DNA of 14,734 bases from Chlamydiia bacterium. GTDB lineage: Bacteria; Chlamydiota; Chlamydiia; Chlamydiales; JAAZZY01. The notes under the pieces are model-generated. The model had not been told where the DNA came from. It did not search any database and saw nothing but the letters and a program-made list of their open reading frames with translations. The stretch spans positions 1-14,734 of the forward strand of contig JAAZZY010000037.1 of the NCBI GenBank assembly GCA_014239035.1. The letters run 5' to 3'. A program made the translations under genes and the position numbers. Of the stretch, positions 7,997-14,620 are shown piece by piece; the first letter of the stretch is position 1, and each line of letters starts with the position of its first letter.

Positions 7997-8047
7997 ATTT
8001 GCTCTCTTTGTTGATCTTCCTCAACAAGGAGTCCGTAGTTAGCAAAT
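7997..8047. other. Long nested hairpin in the intergenic gap
   Basis: 8004-8014 pairs with 8021-8031 (11 pairs, one G-U on the + strand) around a TCTTCC loop, and ATTTGCT at 7997-8003 pairs with AGCAAAT at 8041-8047 directly outside it, leaving only a 9-base bulge (8032-8040) on the 3' side. The 18-pair structure lies in the 237-base gap between the SET gene and the LysE-type gene, both on the minus strand. No T-run follows on either strand, so it is not an ordinary terminator. It may be an untranslated-region element or a small RNA. Confidence 0.4.
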
Positions 8048-8132
8048 TAAAGGAAAAGCAGGTATGCCAAAACTCATAATATACCGTCAAGAAACTCTAT
8101 AAAATTTTTATTTTACAGGTTACGAGTGATTT

Positions 8133-8741
8133 TTAGATTAAATCCACAATACCTTTATAGGCCATTGTAATTGCAAAATAGACGAATGTTAGGGCAAAGA
8201 TTTTAAAGGTGGGCCCTATAATTTTAGGCTTAATTAAGAGAGGGCGAAAGCGAGCAAAAATATAAGCAAGCACGACAGCTCCCAAAAACCAGCCCAGTTC
8301 AATAGCACCTAAAAACAAATACTTTCCATTCACAACTGTTTGATTTAAGGCTATGGCCTTGGGAACGCAGACTGTAATCCAATACGTTGCAAAAAGACCG
8401 TTTGTGAGTGTTAAAAGCCCAATTTTTGAAAAAGTAAATATCTGCTGAGAATCTGAATTGATAGACTTAATTTTCCAGAGTGATCGAGACATCCAAACCA
8501 AGACAACAGCACCTACAAGGGAAATAAAAGGGAAAATTCTTTGATCTTCAACCATAGAGGAGAAGAGTAAAATGGTTACAAATGCTAAGGCAGCCTCAGC
8601 AATCAGTGCGTAGAAAATGGTTCTAAAACTCTTTTTAAAACCTGATTGCAGTATCTCTGTAAAAATAGCACTCAAAATCGGACCAGGAATCATGAATCCA
8701 ATAAACCCCAGCCAAAAAGCTTCTATTAGTCCTGCATTCAC
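8133..8741 (-). CDS. LysE/RhtB-type small-molecule exporter
   Basis: A 202-residue membrane protein with six predicted helices (about 5-29, 41-61, 69-90, 104-125, 141-165, 178-197). The PGP at 19-21 after a first hydrophobic segment, followed by a polar loop with GFKKSFR (34-40) and a second helix, is the LysE-superfamily signature; length also fits this family (about 200 residues). Members export amino acids or related small molecules from the cytoplasm. The start is GTG at 8741, three bases after the stop of the upstream DUF1653 gene, with AAAGAG of that gene's last codons serving as a weak Shine-Dalgarno, so the two are cotranscribed and probably coupled. An ATG at 8737 is in another frame. 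The substrate is unknown. An AT-only inverted repeat at 8099-8114 lies just downstream, too weak to call a terminator. Confidence 0.75.
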   Translation of the reverse strand: MNAGLIEAFWLGFIGFMIPGPILSAIFTEILQSGFKKSFRTIFYALIAEAALAFVTILLFSSMVEDQRIFPFISLVGAVVLVWMSRSLWKIKSINSDSQQIFTFSKIGLLTLTNGLFATYWITVCVPKAIALNQTVVNGKYLFLGAIELGWFLGAVVLAYIFARFRPLLIKPKIIGPTFKIFALTFVYFAITMAYKGIVDLI

Positions 8742-8744
8742 TGC

Positions 8745-8990
8745 TTAGTTCTCTTTTACAAATTCAAAACGTGGCACTTCTTTGCCATCGATAACTACAC
8801 TTTCAAAAAACATCTCATAGGGCCTGACCCAAAGAGCATTCTCTCCAAATTCCTCGGTGGAATAAAGAGCCTTGTAAACAGCCATTTTTCCGAGTGTCTC
8901 AATATGATTGGCTATGCCCATTAGTTCATATTCTTGGCCTTTATAATGTCTATAAATACCAAGCTGCTCACCTTGCGAACTTTGCTTCAT
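8745..8990 (-). CDS. DUF1653 family protein
   Basis: The core YRHYKGQEYELMGIANHIETLG followed by VYKALY, then WVRPYEMFFESV and VPRFEFV, is the DUF1653 pattern: a small cytoplasmic beta-rich domain of unknown function, usually about 65-80 residues. The reading frame is open back to a TTG at 9050 (101 residues), with in-frame ATGs at 8999 and 8990. I choose 8990 (81 residues) because GGAG lies nine bases before it, the product begins shortly before the conserved domain, and the upstream part has no family match. The ATG at 8999 abuts that GGAG with no spacing. The TTG has GAGAG seven bases upstream, so the longer form cannot be excluded. It precedes the LysE-type gene by three bases and diverges from metK. 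Confidence 0.8.
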   Translation of the reverse strand: MKQSSQGEQLGIYRHYKGQEYELMGIANHIETLGKMAVYKALYSTEEFGENALWVRPYEMFFESVVIDGKEVPRFEFVKEN

Positions 8991-9060
8991 TATGATCATC
9001 TCCGATTTACCGACAGAGACAAGTTTAGCAGAACTAAAAATTCCATACAACTGTGTGCTC

Positions 9061-9075
9061 TCAAAGTTTCTTTGA
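9061..9075. repeat. Inverted repeat TCAAAG-TTT-CTTTGA between DUF1653 and metK
   Basis: A perfect 6-base inverted repeat with a 3-base spacer sits in the divergent intergenic region, about 90 bases before metK and 71 before the chosen DUF1653 start. Its size and place suit a small operator for either gene, but nothing else supports that role. Confidence 0.35.
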
Positions 9076-9139
9076 TCCTGTGAAAAAATAATTTCAACTT
9101 AAACTCGATTCCTATAAGTTCTTAGCCTTCATTAATATT

Positions 9140-9158
9140 TATAATCTTATAAAAAGGA
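9140..9158 (+). promoter_or_regulatory. metK -10 box and ribosome binding site
   Basis: TATAAT at 9140-9145 is a perfect -10 consensus. Only a poor -35 is visible (TTCTTA at 9119-9124, 15-base spacer). AGGA at 9155-9158 lies seven bases before the ATG at 9166 and strongly supports that start. The leader would be only about 14 bases, leaving no room for a SAM riboswitch. Confidence 0.4.
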
Positions 9159-9165
9159 ATCTATA

Positions 9166-10428
9166 ATGAATGTGATAAATGATCTAAAAAATATAAAAGC
9201 CAAGAGTCTTCTCTTTTTTAGCGTTCTCATCTCTTCTTTTTTAACAATGCCACTTACTTCGGATGCCCCAAAAGAGATCCCAGTAAAAAAGCAGTTCTTA
9301 TTTACATCAGAATCTGTTGGAGAAGGCCACCCAGATAAGCTCTGCGACCAAATCTCAGATGCCATTTTAGATGCCTGCCTAAAGCAAGACCCCAATAGTA
9401 AAGTAGCCTGCGAAACTGCTGTGAAAACAAATCTTGTCGTACTTCTAGGTGAAATTACAACAAATGCTCAGGTTAATTACGAAGCTGTTGCCAGAGAGAC
9501 CATCAAACAAGTTGGCTACGATAGCGAAGAGTTAGGTTTCGACTACAAAACTTGCAAAGTTATCCTTGCCATAGAGGACCAGGCTCCTGAGATTGCTCAG
9601 GCTGTCCATATCAATAAGTCTATCGAGGAAATTGGGGCAGGCGATCAAGGTTTGATGTTTGGCTATGCTACTGATGAAACAGAAGAAGCCATGCCTTTAA
9701 CAATTGTTTTAGCACATAAATTAAATAAAAAATTATCCGAGTTTAGAAAAGATGGAACGCTTGCTTGGCTTAGACCAGACAGTAAATCTCAAGTCACAGT
9801 TGCCTATGAAGAAAAAGACGGCGCCCTAATTCCACTTTACGTCCATACGGTGGTGATCTCTACACAACACGATGAATCTATTTCTTTAGATGAGATCAAA
9901 GCACAACTTATAGAGCTTGTTGTAAAAGAAGTTGTCCCAAGTGAGTACTTAACAGAAGATACCATCTTTCATATCAACCCATCAGGAAGCTTTTTGATTG
10001 GGGGTCCTGCAAGTGATGCAGGTTTAACAGGTAGAAAAATCATTGTAGATACATATGGTGGATGGGGAGCCCATGGAGGCGGAGCTTTTTCAGGCAAAGA
10101 CTCATCGAAAGTAGACCGTTCTGCAGCTTACTCCCTTCGTTGGATAGCAAAGTCGCTTGTCAAAGCAAAGCTTTGCAAAAGAGTCTTAGTGCAGGCATCT
10201 TATGCGATAGGAGTTGCTGAACCTATTGCAATCCATGTTAATTCATTTGGAACATCTCAATCAGATGAATATCTACTAGAGGTTATTAAGAAGAATTTCG
10301 ACCTACGCCCAGGTGTAATCATTAAAGATTTGGAGTTAACAAATCCCTGTTTTCAAGAGACTGCATCCTATGGTCATTTTGGTTCAGACAGATATGTTTG
10401 GGAAAATGCTAAAGAGCTTATCTTATAA
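9166..10428 (+). CDS. metK: S-adenosylmethionine synthetase, eukaryote-like, with N-terminal extension
   Basis: Makes S-adenosylmethionine from methionine and ATP. Motifs include GEGHPDK (52-58), GAGDQGLMFGYATDET (157-172), DAGLTGRK (284-291), TYGGWGAHGGGAFSGKD (296-312) and SYAIGVAEP (345-353). The GWGAHGGG form, RW-x-AKSLVKA-x-LC-x-RVLVQ (325-343), KKNFDLRPGV (375-384) and the closing YGHFG-x-D (402-408) agree with human MAT2A as I recall it and not with E. coli MetK (GGMARHGGG). Residues 1-42 are extra: the recognisable enzyme begins at about QFLFTSES (43). This extension has Lys residues, a hydrophobic run (about 15-30) and then TSDAPKE, like a signal peptide or anchor. AGGA at 9155 supports the long start; Met28 (9247) has no Shine-Dalgarno. 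Residue 275 is Ser in PSGSF, where human and E. coli enzymes have Arg. Chlamydia itself lacks metK and imports SAM. Ends at a strong terminator. Confidence 0.95.
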   Translation: MNVINDLKNIKAKSLLFFSVLISSFLTMPLTSDAPKEIPVKKQFLFTSESVGEGHPDKLCDQISDAILDACLKQDPNSKVACETAVKTNLVVLLGEITTNAQVNYEAVARETIKQVGYDSEELGFDYKTCKVILAIEDQAPEIAQAVHINKSIEEIGAGDQGLMFGYATDETEEAMPLTIVLAHKLNKKLSEFRKDGTLAWLRPDSKSQVTVAYEEKDGALIPLYVHTVVISTQHDESISLDEIKAQLIELVVKEVVPSEYLTEDTIFHINPSGSFLIGGPASDAGLTGRKIIVDTYGGWGAHGGGAFSGKDSSKVDRSAAYSLRWIAKSLVKAKLCKRVLVQASYAIGVAEPIAIHVNSFGTSQSDEYLLEVIKKNFDLRPGVIIKDLELTNPCFQETASYGHFGSDRYVWENAKELIL

Positions 10429-10434
10429 AAGTTT

Positions 10435-10469
10435 AAAAAAAGGGCTGCACAATGTATGCAGCCCTTTTT
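10435..10469. terminator. Bidirectional intrinsic terminator between metK and the M48 gene
   Basis: GGGCTGCA at 10442-10449 pairs with TGCAGCCC at 10457-10464 around a 7-base loop, flanked by seven A on the left and five T on the right that extend the stem. On either strand a GC-rich stem is followed by a U-run. It lies 6 bases after the metK stop and 11 bases beyond the stop of the convergent M48 gene, so it should end both transcripts. Confidence 0.92.
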
Positions 10470-10480
10470 ATCTCTATAAG

Positions 10481-11281
10481 TTATGCAGCAGCAGCTGCTT
10501 TTTGATCTTCTATTACTTTCATTTCTTCATTACCTATTTCCGTCTGCAAGATTAGATTTTTAGTATATTCAACCTTCTCTAACTCTTGATCTGTTGGATC
10601 AGCAACCAAAACCCCTCTACTCGCAAGCTCAGAATCGATGTAGCTTAGACGTGTCTGATTAAGAGGATGCCCGGTAAGGATATGATAATGAAACCAGCTG
10701 AGTGAAGAAAGCACTCTATCGCTTAGAGATGTTTCTTTTTGATGCATTTCACCTTTTGCTTGATCCCTAGCTATAAAGAAACGACGCGCAGATACAAGAT
10801 CATCATTTGAGACATGGGAGCGTGCATAACTATCTGCTCTTCTCTCTGCAATTGTGGCAAATATGGCACTCAATGCTGTAAGTGTTCCCAGCGCTTTTAA
10901 AGAAAATACACTCGAATAAACATCAAAAGCACAAACTGCTGCTGTCATAACAGTAGTGCCAGTTAAAAGATCTTCATGCTTTAGATGACCAATTTCATGA
11001 AGAAGGACAAAATTTTGAGTCCCTTCTTCAAATTTCTTAAAATGGTTTGAAAATGCTATGACAGGGGTTTTTAAACATGTTCCCATAGCTCCAGCTAAAG
11101 ATAGAGTATCAAATTCGAGAATGTGTGTATGGTCAGGCAGACCATGCTCAGCAATGAGTTTAGAGATCTTTTCATCTTCTTTATTTGGAAGAAAGCTAGC
11201 AAGTAGATCAGGTGCTTTAAAAATAGATCCATAATTAAAACCTGCATAAAAAATTGAGACTGCTGGAATTGAGTAAATCAT
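10481..11281 (-). CDS. M48-type (HtpX/Ste24-like) zinc metalloprotease
   Basis: A 266-residue protein with the zinc motif HEIGH (95-99), a third-ligand-type ERRAD (146-150) about 47 residues later, and GHPLNQTRL (204-212), matching the HP-x-x-x-x-R-[IL] close to the M48 C-terminus. Upstream, KTPVIAFS (71-78) also fits the M48 pattern. One strong hydrophobic stretch (about 107-145) lies between the zinc motif and the third ligand, and the extreme N-terminus (1-15) is hydrophobic, so it is probably membrane-associated with the active site in the cytoplasm or periplasm. It is short for HtpX (about 290) and ends in a run of five Ala. AGAGG with a 4-base gap (11286-11290) fixes the ATG. It follows the M50 gene by 65 bases that hold a promoter candidate. 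The family clears damaged membrane proteins; the target here is unknown. Confidence 0.85.
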   Translation of the reverse strand: MIYSIPAVSIFYAGFNYGSIFKAPDLLASFLPNKEDEKISKLIAEHGLPDHTHILEFDTLSLAGAMGTCLKTPVIAFSNHFKKFEEGTQNFVLLHEIGHLKHEDLLTGTTVMTAAVCAFDVYSSVFSLKALGTLTALSAIFATIAERRADSYARSHVSNDDLVSARRFFIARDQAKGEMHQKETSLSDRVLSSLSWFHYHILTGHPLNQTRLSYIDSELASRGVLVADPTDQELEKVEYTKNLILQTEIGNEEMKVIEDQKAAAAA

Positions 11282-11314
11282 ACAACCTCTATCAGTAAAA
11301 TTTATAACGGTAGT

Positions 11315-11343
11315 ACTATAAACAGGATAGGGATATCGAGCAA
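11315..11343 (-). promoter_or_regulatory. Candidate promoter for the M48 gene
   Basis: On the minus strand TTGCTC (11343-11338) and TATAGT (11320-11315) are separated by exactly 17 bases, matching sigma-70 spacing with a five-of-six -10. Transcription would begin near 11308, giving a 27-base leader with AGAGG before the ATG. It overlaps the end of the 65-base gap after the M50 stop, so the M48 gene may be transcribed both alone and by read-through from sucCD. Confidence 0.4.
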
Positions 11344-11346
11344 AGA

Positions 11347-12489
11347 TTAATGAGATTCAAGAAATTGCTTAAAAAAAGCTTCTTCTCGAATAGAATCGAA
11401 CTCACTTTTTTGAACGGCACCTTTAAGATCGGGCATACCATGTTTGACAGCGCATTCTAGCCAGCCAATGCATGAGCGTACATCTTTTAGCTGGGCACTT
11501 GCCATAGCATTGATAAAAGCGATTTCATAAACTTGTGATTCTTGAAAGCAGCGGCTTCCAAGCTCTAAAGTCATTTGGTAGTCTTTATTAAAATATGCCG
11601 CTCTGTGAAGAAGGCATCTACCTGTAACGGTTAAACTTTTAGAAACAGATTTTAAAAGCTCATAAACTTTTTCCATTTGCCCTTCTTTCTCATAGATAAA
11701 GGCCAGCTGCTCTGATGCTGAATCAAAGATAAGCCCTTTTTTAGTTTTTTCTCTGATCTGATCAAGCTTTTCTCTTGCAGAATCAAGGTCTCCTAGACGA
11801 AGTTCATCTTGAGCTGTCTCTAACATTTTTTGAGTCTCTTCATCACGATCTTCATAGGTCATCCCTTTAACTTGATTCCAAGAAGAATAACTTTCAAACG
11901 CAAGTAGAAGCATGATAGCGCCGACTAAGAAATAACCTACGATGAAGGCTGCTATTCCAAGCCCTGCCCCCAAGATGATTCCGAGCATCAAGGTAAACTT
12001 TAATCCTTTATGACCAAAAATTCCCTCTAGGACAATTCTAACAAGCTGTCCCCCATCTAGAGGAAGTATAGGAAGCATGTTTACGATCGTCCAAAAGATA
12101 TTAATGAAGACAAACAGAGTTAAGATGTAGGTGATCAGTTGAGGAGCCGCAGGAGCAAGTGCTGAGCGCAAAAGAAATGCAGCGCCTGCTAGGATAACGC
12201 TCGATAAAGGCCCCATCAGTACAATTAAAAAATCTTGCCACTTTTTGAGTTTCTTTCCATCATGAAAGGTTAATCCTCCCATGGCAACTAATTCAATTTG
12301 AGCACTTTGTCCAAATCCTTTTGCAGAAAGAGCATGACCAAATTCATGTACAAGAAGAGAAAATAAGATCACTCCCATCCACACAAAAGTACCCAAAATA
12401 GACCAGGAGTTGAGCCACCCAATAACTCCGGCAACGAGCCAGAAAACAGGATGAATAACAATAGGAATTGAGCGTCCAAATTTAATCAA
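11347..12489 (-). CDS. M50 site-2-type intramembrane protease with TPR-like tail
   Basis: A 380-residue protein. The zinc motif HEFGH (48-52) lies in a membrane segment and the second ligand motif is N-x-x-P-x-x-P-L-D-G-G (137-147), both diagnostic of M50 proteases that cut transmembrane substrates. Hydrophobic helices lie at about 12-30, 34-55, 87-108, 117-138, 163-198. Residues 212-380 are soluble and helical, with paired-helix segments (LETAQDELRLGDLDSAREKL, ASEQLAFIYEKEGQMEKVYELL) typical of TPR repeats and no PDZ domain. The start is TTG at 12489: TAGGAG, whose TAG is the sucD stop, sits five bases before it, so translation is tied to sucD. Family members release membrane-bound regulators or trim leftover signal peptides; the TPR tail may bind substrate or partner. 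The target is unknown. Confidence 0.9.
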   Translation of the reverse strand: MIKFGRSIPIVIHPVFWLVAGVIGWLNSWSILGTFVWMGVILFSLLVHEFGHALSAKGFGQSAQIELVAMGGLTFHDGKKLKKWQDFLIVLMGPLSSVILAGAAFLLRSALAPAAPQLITYILTLFVFINIFWTIVNMLPILPLDGGQLVRIVLEGIFGHKGLKFTLMLGIILGAGLGIAAFIVGYFLVGAIMLLLAFESYSSWNQVKGMTYEDRDEETQKMLETAQDELRLGDLDSAREKLDQIREKTKKGLIFDSASEQLAFIYEKEGQMEKVYELLKSVSKSLTVTGRCLLHRAAYFNKDYQMTLELGSRCFQESQVYEIAFINAMASAQLKDVRSCIGWLECAVKHGMPDLKGAVQKSEFDSIREEAFFKQFLESH

Positions 12490-12497
12490 AGTGTCTC

Positions 12498-13364
12498 CTA
12501 AAGGGCTTTTTTCATAGCTTGGCCCATCTCAGCTGGTGTTTCTGCAACAACAGCTCCCGCTTTTTCTAAGGCTTTTATTTTATCCTGGGCTGTTCCTTTA
12601 CCACCAGAGATGATTGCTCCAGCATGCCCCATTCTTTTTCCAGGAGGTGCTGTAATCCCAGCAATAAATACTGCAACGGGTTTAGAGCAATATTGTCTGA
12701 TCCATTCAGCTGCATCTTCTTCTGCATGACCGCCAATTTCTCCGATCATCAAAATGCCTTTAGTCTCAGGATCTTTTTCAAAAAGCTCTAGTGCATCGAT
12801 AAAGTTGGTTCCATTTAAAGGATCACCCCCAATACCAATACATGTTGACTGTCCAAGATCTAATTGAGATGTTTGCCAAACAGCTTCATAGGTAAGTGTT
12901 CCTGATCGTGAGACGATTCCAATCTTCCCTCTTTTATGAATATAGCCTGGCATGATCCCTATTTTGCACTCTCCAGGTGTGATAATTCCTGGACAGTTAG
13001 GACCAATTAGTCGACTTTTACTTTGAGCCATTACTTTAGAGACTTCTAACATATCTTTTACCGGAATCCCTTCAGTGATGCAGACGATGACTTCTATTCC
13101 GGCATCTTCTGCTTCTAAAATAGATTCTGCTGCAAATGGTGGTGGAACAAAAATTTGTGTAGCACTGCATCCGGTTGCAAGTTTTGCTTCCCTAACTGTA
13201 TCAAAAACAGGTAAACCTAAAACACTTTGCCCTCCTTTTCCTGGAGTGACTCCCCCTACATATTGCGTACCATATTCAAGTCCTTGCTGAGTGTGAAACT
13301 GCCCGGCCTTTCCAGTAATCCCTTGAGTGATGACTTTCGTATCTTTATTTACAAGTACTGCCAT
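12498..13364 (-). CDS. sucD: Succinyl-CoA synthetase (ADP-forming) alpha subunit
   Basis: Catalyses, with SucC, succinyl-CoA to succinate with nucleotide triphosphate formation in the TCA cycle. The 288-residue product has an N-terminal CoA-binding Rossmann fold with GITGKAGQFHT (near 15-25) and GGVTPGKGG, the GPNCPG-x-I-x-P loop, GIVSRSGTLTYE and the phosphohistidine motif MGHAGAI with His at about 247 (E. coli 246). The frame is open 16 codons farther upstream to an ATG at 13412, which would overlap sucC by 38 bases. I choose 13364 because it gives the standard length, starts with MAVLVNKDTKVI as in other SucD proteins, and has AGGA seven bases before it. It lies 10 bases after the sucC stop. 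Confidence 0.97.
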   Translation of the reverse strand: MAVLVNKDTKVITQGITGKAGQFHTQQGLEYGTQYVGGVTPGKGGQSVLGLPVFDTVREAKLATGCSATQIFVPPPFAAESILEAEDAGIEVIVCITEGIPVKDMLEVSKVMAQSKSRLIGPNCPGIITPGECKIGIMPGYIHKRGKIGIVSRSGTLTYEAVWQTSQLDLGQSTCIGIGGDPLNGTNFIDALELFEKDPETKGILMIGEIGGHAEEDAAEWIRQYCSKPVAVFIAGITAPPGKRMGHAGAIISGGKGTAQDKIKALEKAGAVVAETPAEMGQAMKKAL

Positions 13365-13374
13365 TAAAACATCC

Positions 13375-14535
13375 TCACTTAATCTCTTTGACAACAGTTT
13401 GTGCAGCTTCACCCAAACTTGTCGTACTAATTAGATCTAGACCCGAATCTTTTAATAGTTTTCGTCCTTGATCAACATTTGTCCCTTCCATACGAACAAC
13501 AATTGGAATTTTCATATCCAGCTCTTTAGCAGCAATAATGAGTCCTTCTGCAATTGTAGCGCAGTTCATAATCCCACCAAAAATATTGACTAGGATCGCT
13601 TTTACTTTGGGGTCAGATAAAATAATTTTAAACCCTTCAGTTACTTTTTCAGTAGAGGCACTTCCTCCTACATCTAAAAAATTTGCAGGCTCTGCACCAT
13701 AGTGATGGATAATATCCATAGTCGCCATGGCAAGACCTGCACCATTAACCATACAAGCGATATCTCCATCGAGTGAGATGTAGGCCAAATCAAATTTCTT
13801 GGCGTTAACCTCAGCCTCTGATTCTTGCGAGGGATCGTAGTATTCGAGTAATTCTTTTTGGCGATAAAGAGCGTTGTCATCGATTGTAACTTTAGCATCC
13901 AGTGCAATAAGCTGACTATCTGGCGTTAGAATCAGCGGGTTTATTTCAACCATCTCAGCATCTAACTCCCAAAAAGCTTTGCCTAAGGCTCGGAGCATTT
14001 TTGCACCTTGTTTTGCTACATCTCCACTCCAACCCATGAACTTGCAAATATAATTGAGTTGAAAACCTTTGAATTTTCCTCCCTCATACATAGGCACGCT
14101 TAAGATGCGATCTGGGCTCTTTTCTGCAATCTCTTCAATTTCCATTCCTCCTTCAGGAGAAATAATTAGAGTCGGCCTTTTATGCTCTCTGTCAATGATG
14201 ATCCCGCAATAGAATTCTTTTTCGATATCACACGGTGGTGTAATCATGACTTGATGAGCCACGATTCCATCTTTTCCTGTCTGCTGATTGACAATTTTGA
14301 GTCCTATCAATTCTGAGGCAACTTTCTTAATCTCAGCAGGAGAATTTGCAAATTTAACCCCTCCAGCTTTTCCTCGTCCCCCAGCATGTACCTGAATCTT
14401 TATCACAGCTTTTTCTAGCCCTAGTGATTTAATGACTGACTCCACTTCCTCGAAATTTGATGCCACTCCAAAAGGTGTGACTTCCACTCCATAGCGCTTC
14501 AGTACAGTTTTGGATTGATATTCATGAAGATGCAT
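13375..14535 (-). CDS. sucC: Succinyl-CoA synthetase beta subunit
   Basis: A 386-residue ATP-grasp subunit (E. coli 388). It begins with the family hallmark MHLHEYQSK, then has the nucleotide-binding KIQVHAGGRGKAGGVK (46-61), the magnesium-binding VEINPL (about 201-206), the LDAKV acid loop, and the C-terminal succinate/CoA domain with GGSAS, FGGIMNC and MEGTNV. It partners SucD encoded directly downstream. In Chlamydia these two genes lead into htrA on the same strand, whereas here the M50 protease gene follows and htrA is about 9 kb away on the opposite strand. The ATG at 14535 has no strong Shine-Dalgarno; only a purine-poor AGAAT precedes it. No defect is seen. Confidence 0.97.
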   Translation of the reverse strand: MHLHEYQSKTVLKRYGVEVTPFGVASNFEEVESVIKSLGLEKAVIKIQVHAGGRGKAGGVKFANSPAEIKKVASELIGLKIVNQQTGKDGIVAHQVMITPPCDIEKEFYCGIIIDREHKRPTLIISPEGGMEIEEIAEKSPDRILSVPMYEGGKFKGFQLNYICKFMGWSGDVAKQGAKMLRALGKAFWELDAEMVEINPLILTPDSQLIALDAKVTIDDNALYRQKELLEYYDPSQESEAEVNAKKFDLAYISLDGDIACMVNGAGLAMATMDIIHHYGAEPANFLDVGGSASTEKVTEGFKIILSDPKVKAILVNIFGGIMNCATIAEGLIIAAKELDMKIPIVVRMEGTNVDQGRKLLKDSGLDLISTTSLGEAAQTVVKEIK

Positions 14536-14578
14536 ATTCTATGCCCGAGTTTTAACAGCTGTCTTAATTTGCTGTATG

Positions 14579-14600
14579 TGCTAGAATGTTATTTCTAGCA
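14579..14600. promoter_or_regulatory. Inverted repeat with divergent extended -10 elements before sucC
   Basis: TGCTAGAA (14579-14586) and TTCTAGCA (14593-14600) form a perfect 8-base inverted repeat with a 6-base spacer. On the plus strand it reads TGCTAGAAT, an extended -10 (TG-n-TAGAAT) that would drive the divergent gene at 14621. On the minus strand it reads TGCTAGAAA, a weaker extended -10 that would drive sucC with a leader of about 50 bases. No good -35 is visible on either side. It could alternatively be a dimeric repressor operator controlling both directions. Confidence 0.45.
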
Positions 14601-14620
14601 ACTTAAAAAGCAGCGGATAA

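Noticed and set aside
8065..8103. Twelve-codon plus-strand frame (MPKLIIYR...) with AAAGGA-like upstream sequence
   Set aside because: Too short to separate from chance and no family recognised; mentioned only as context for the hairpin.
8099..8114. TAAAAT-N4-ATTTTA as terminator of the LysE-type gene
   Set aside because: Six A/T pairs only; such repeats are expected by chance in this A/T-rich gap.
9051..9165. SAM riboswitch upstream of metK
   Set aside because: The -10 at 9140 leaves a leader of about 14 bases, and no riboswitch-like helices are present in the gap.
10370..10555. Plus-strand frame across the metK end and terminator
   Set aside because: It overlaps metK in another frame, runs through a strong terminator and has no recognisable protein features.
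13075..13290. Plus-strand frame antisense to sucD
   Set aside because: Shadow of a conserved gene on the other strand; no ribosome binding site or family match.
12498..13412. Long form of sucD starting at 13412
   Set aside because: It overlaps sucC by 38 bases, adds 16 residues absent from SucD proteins and lacks the well-placed AGGA that precedes the ATG at 13364.
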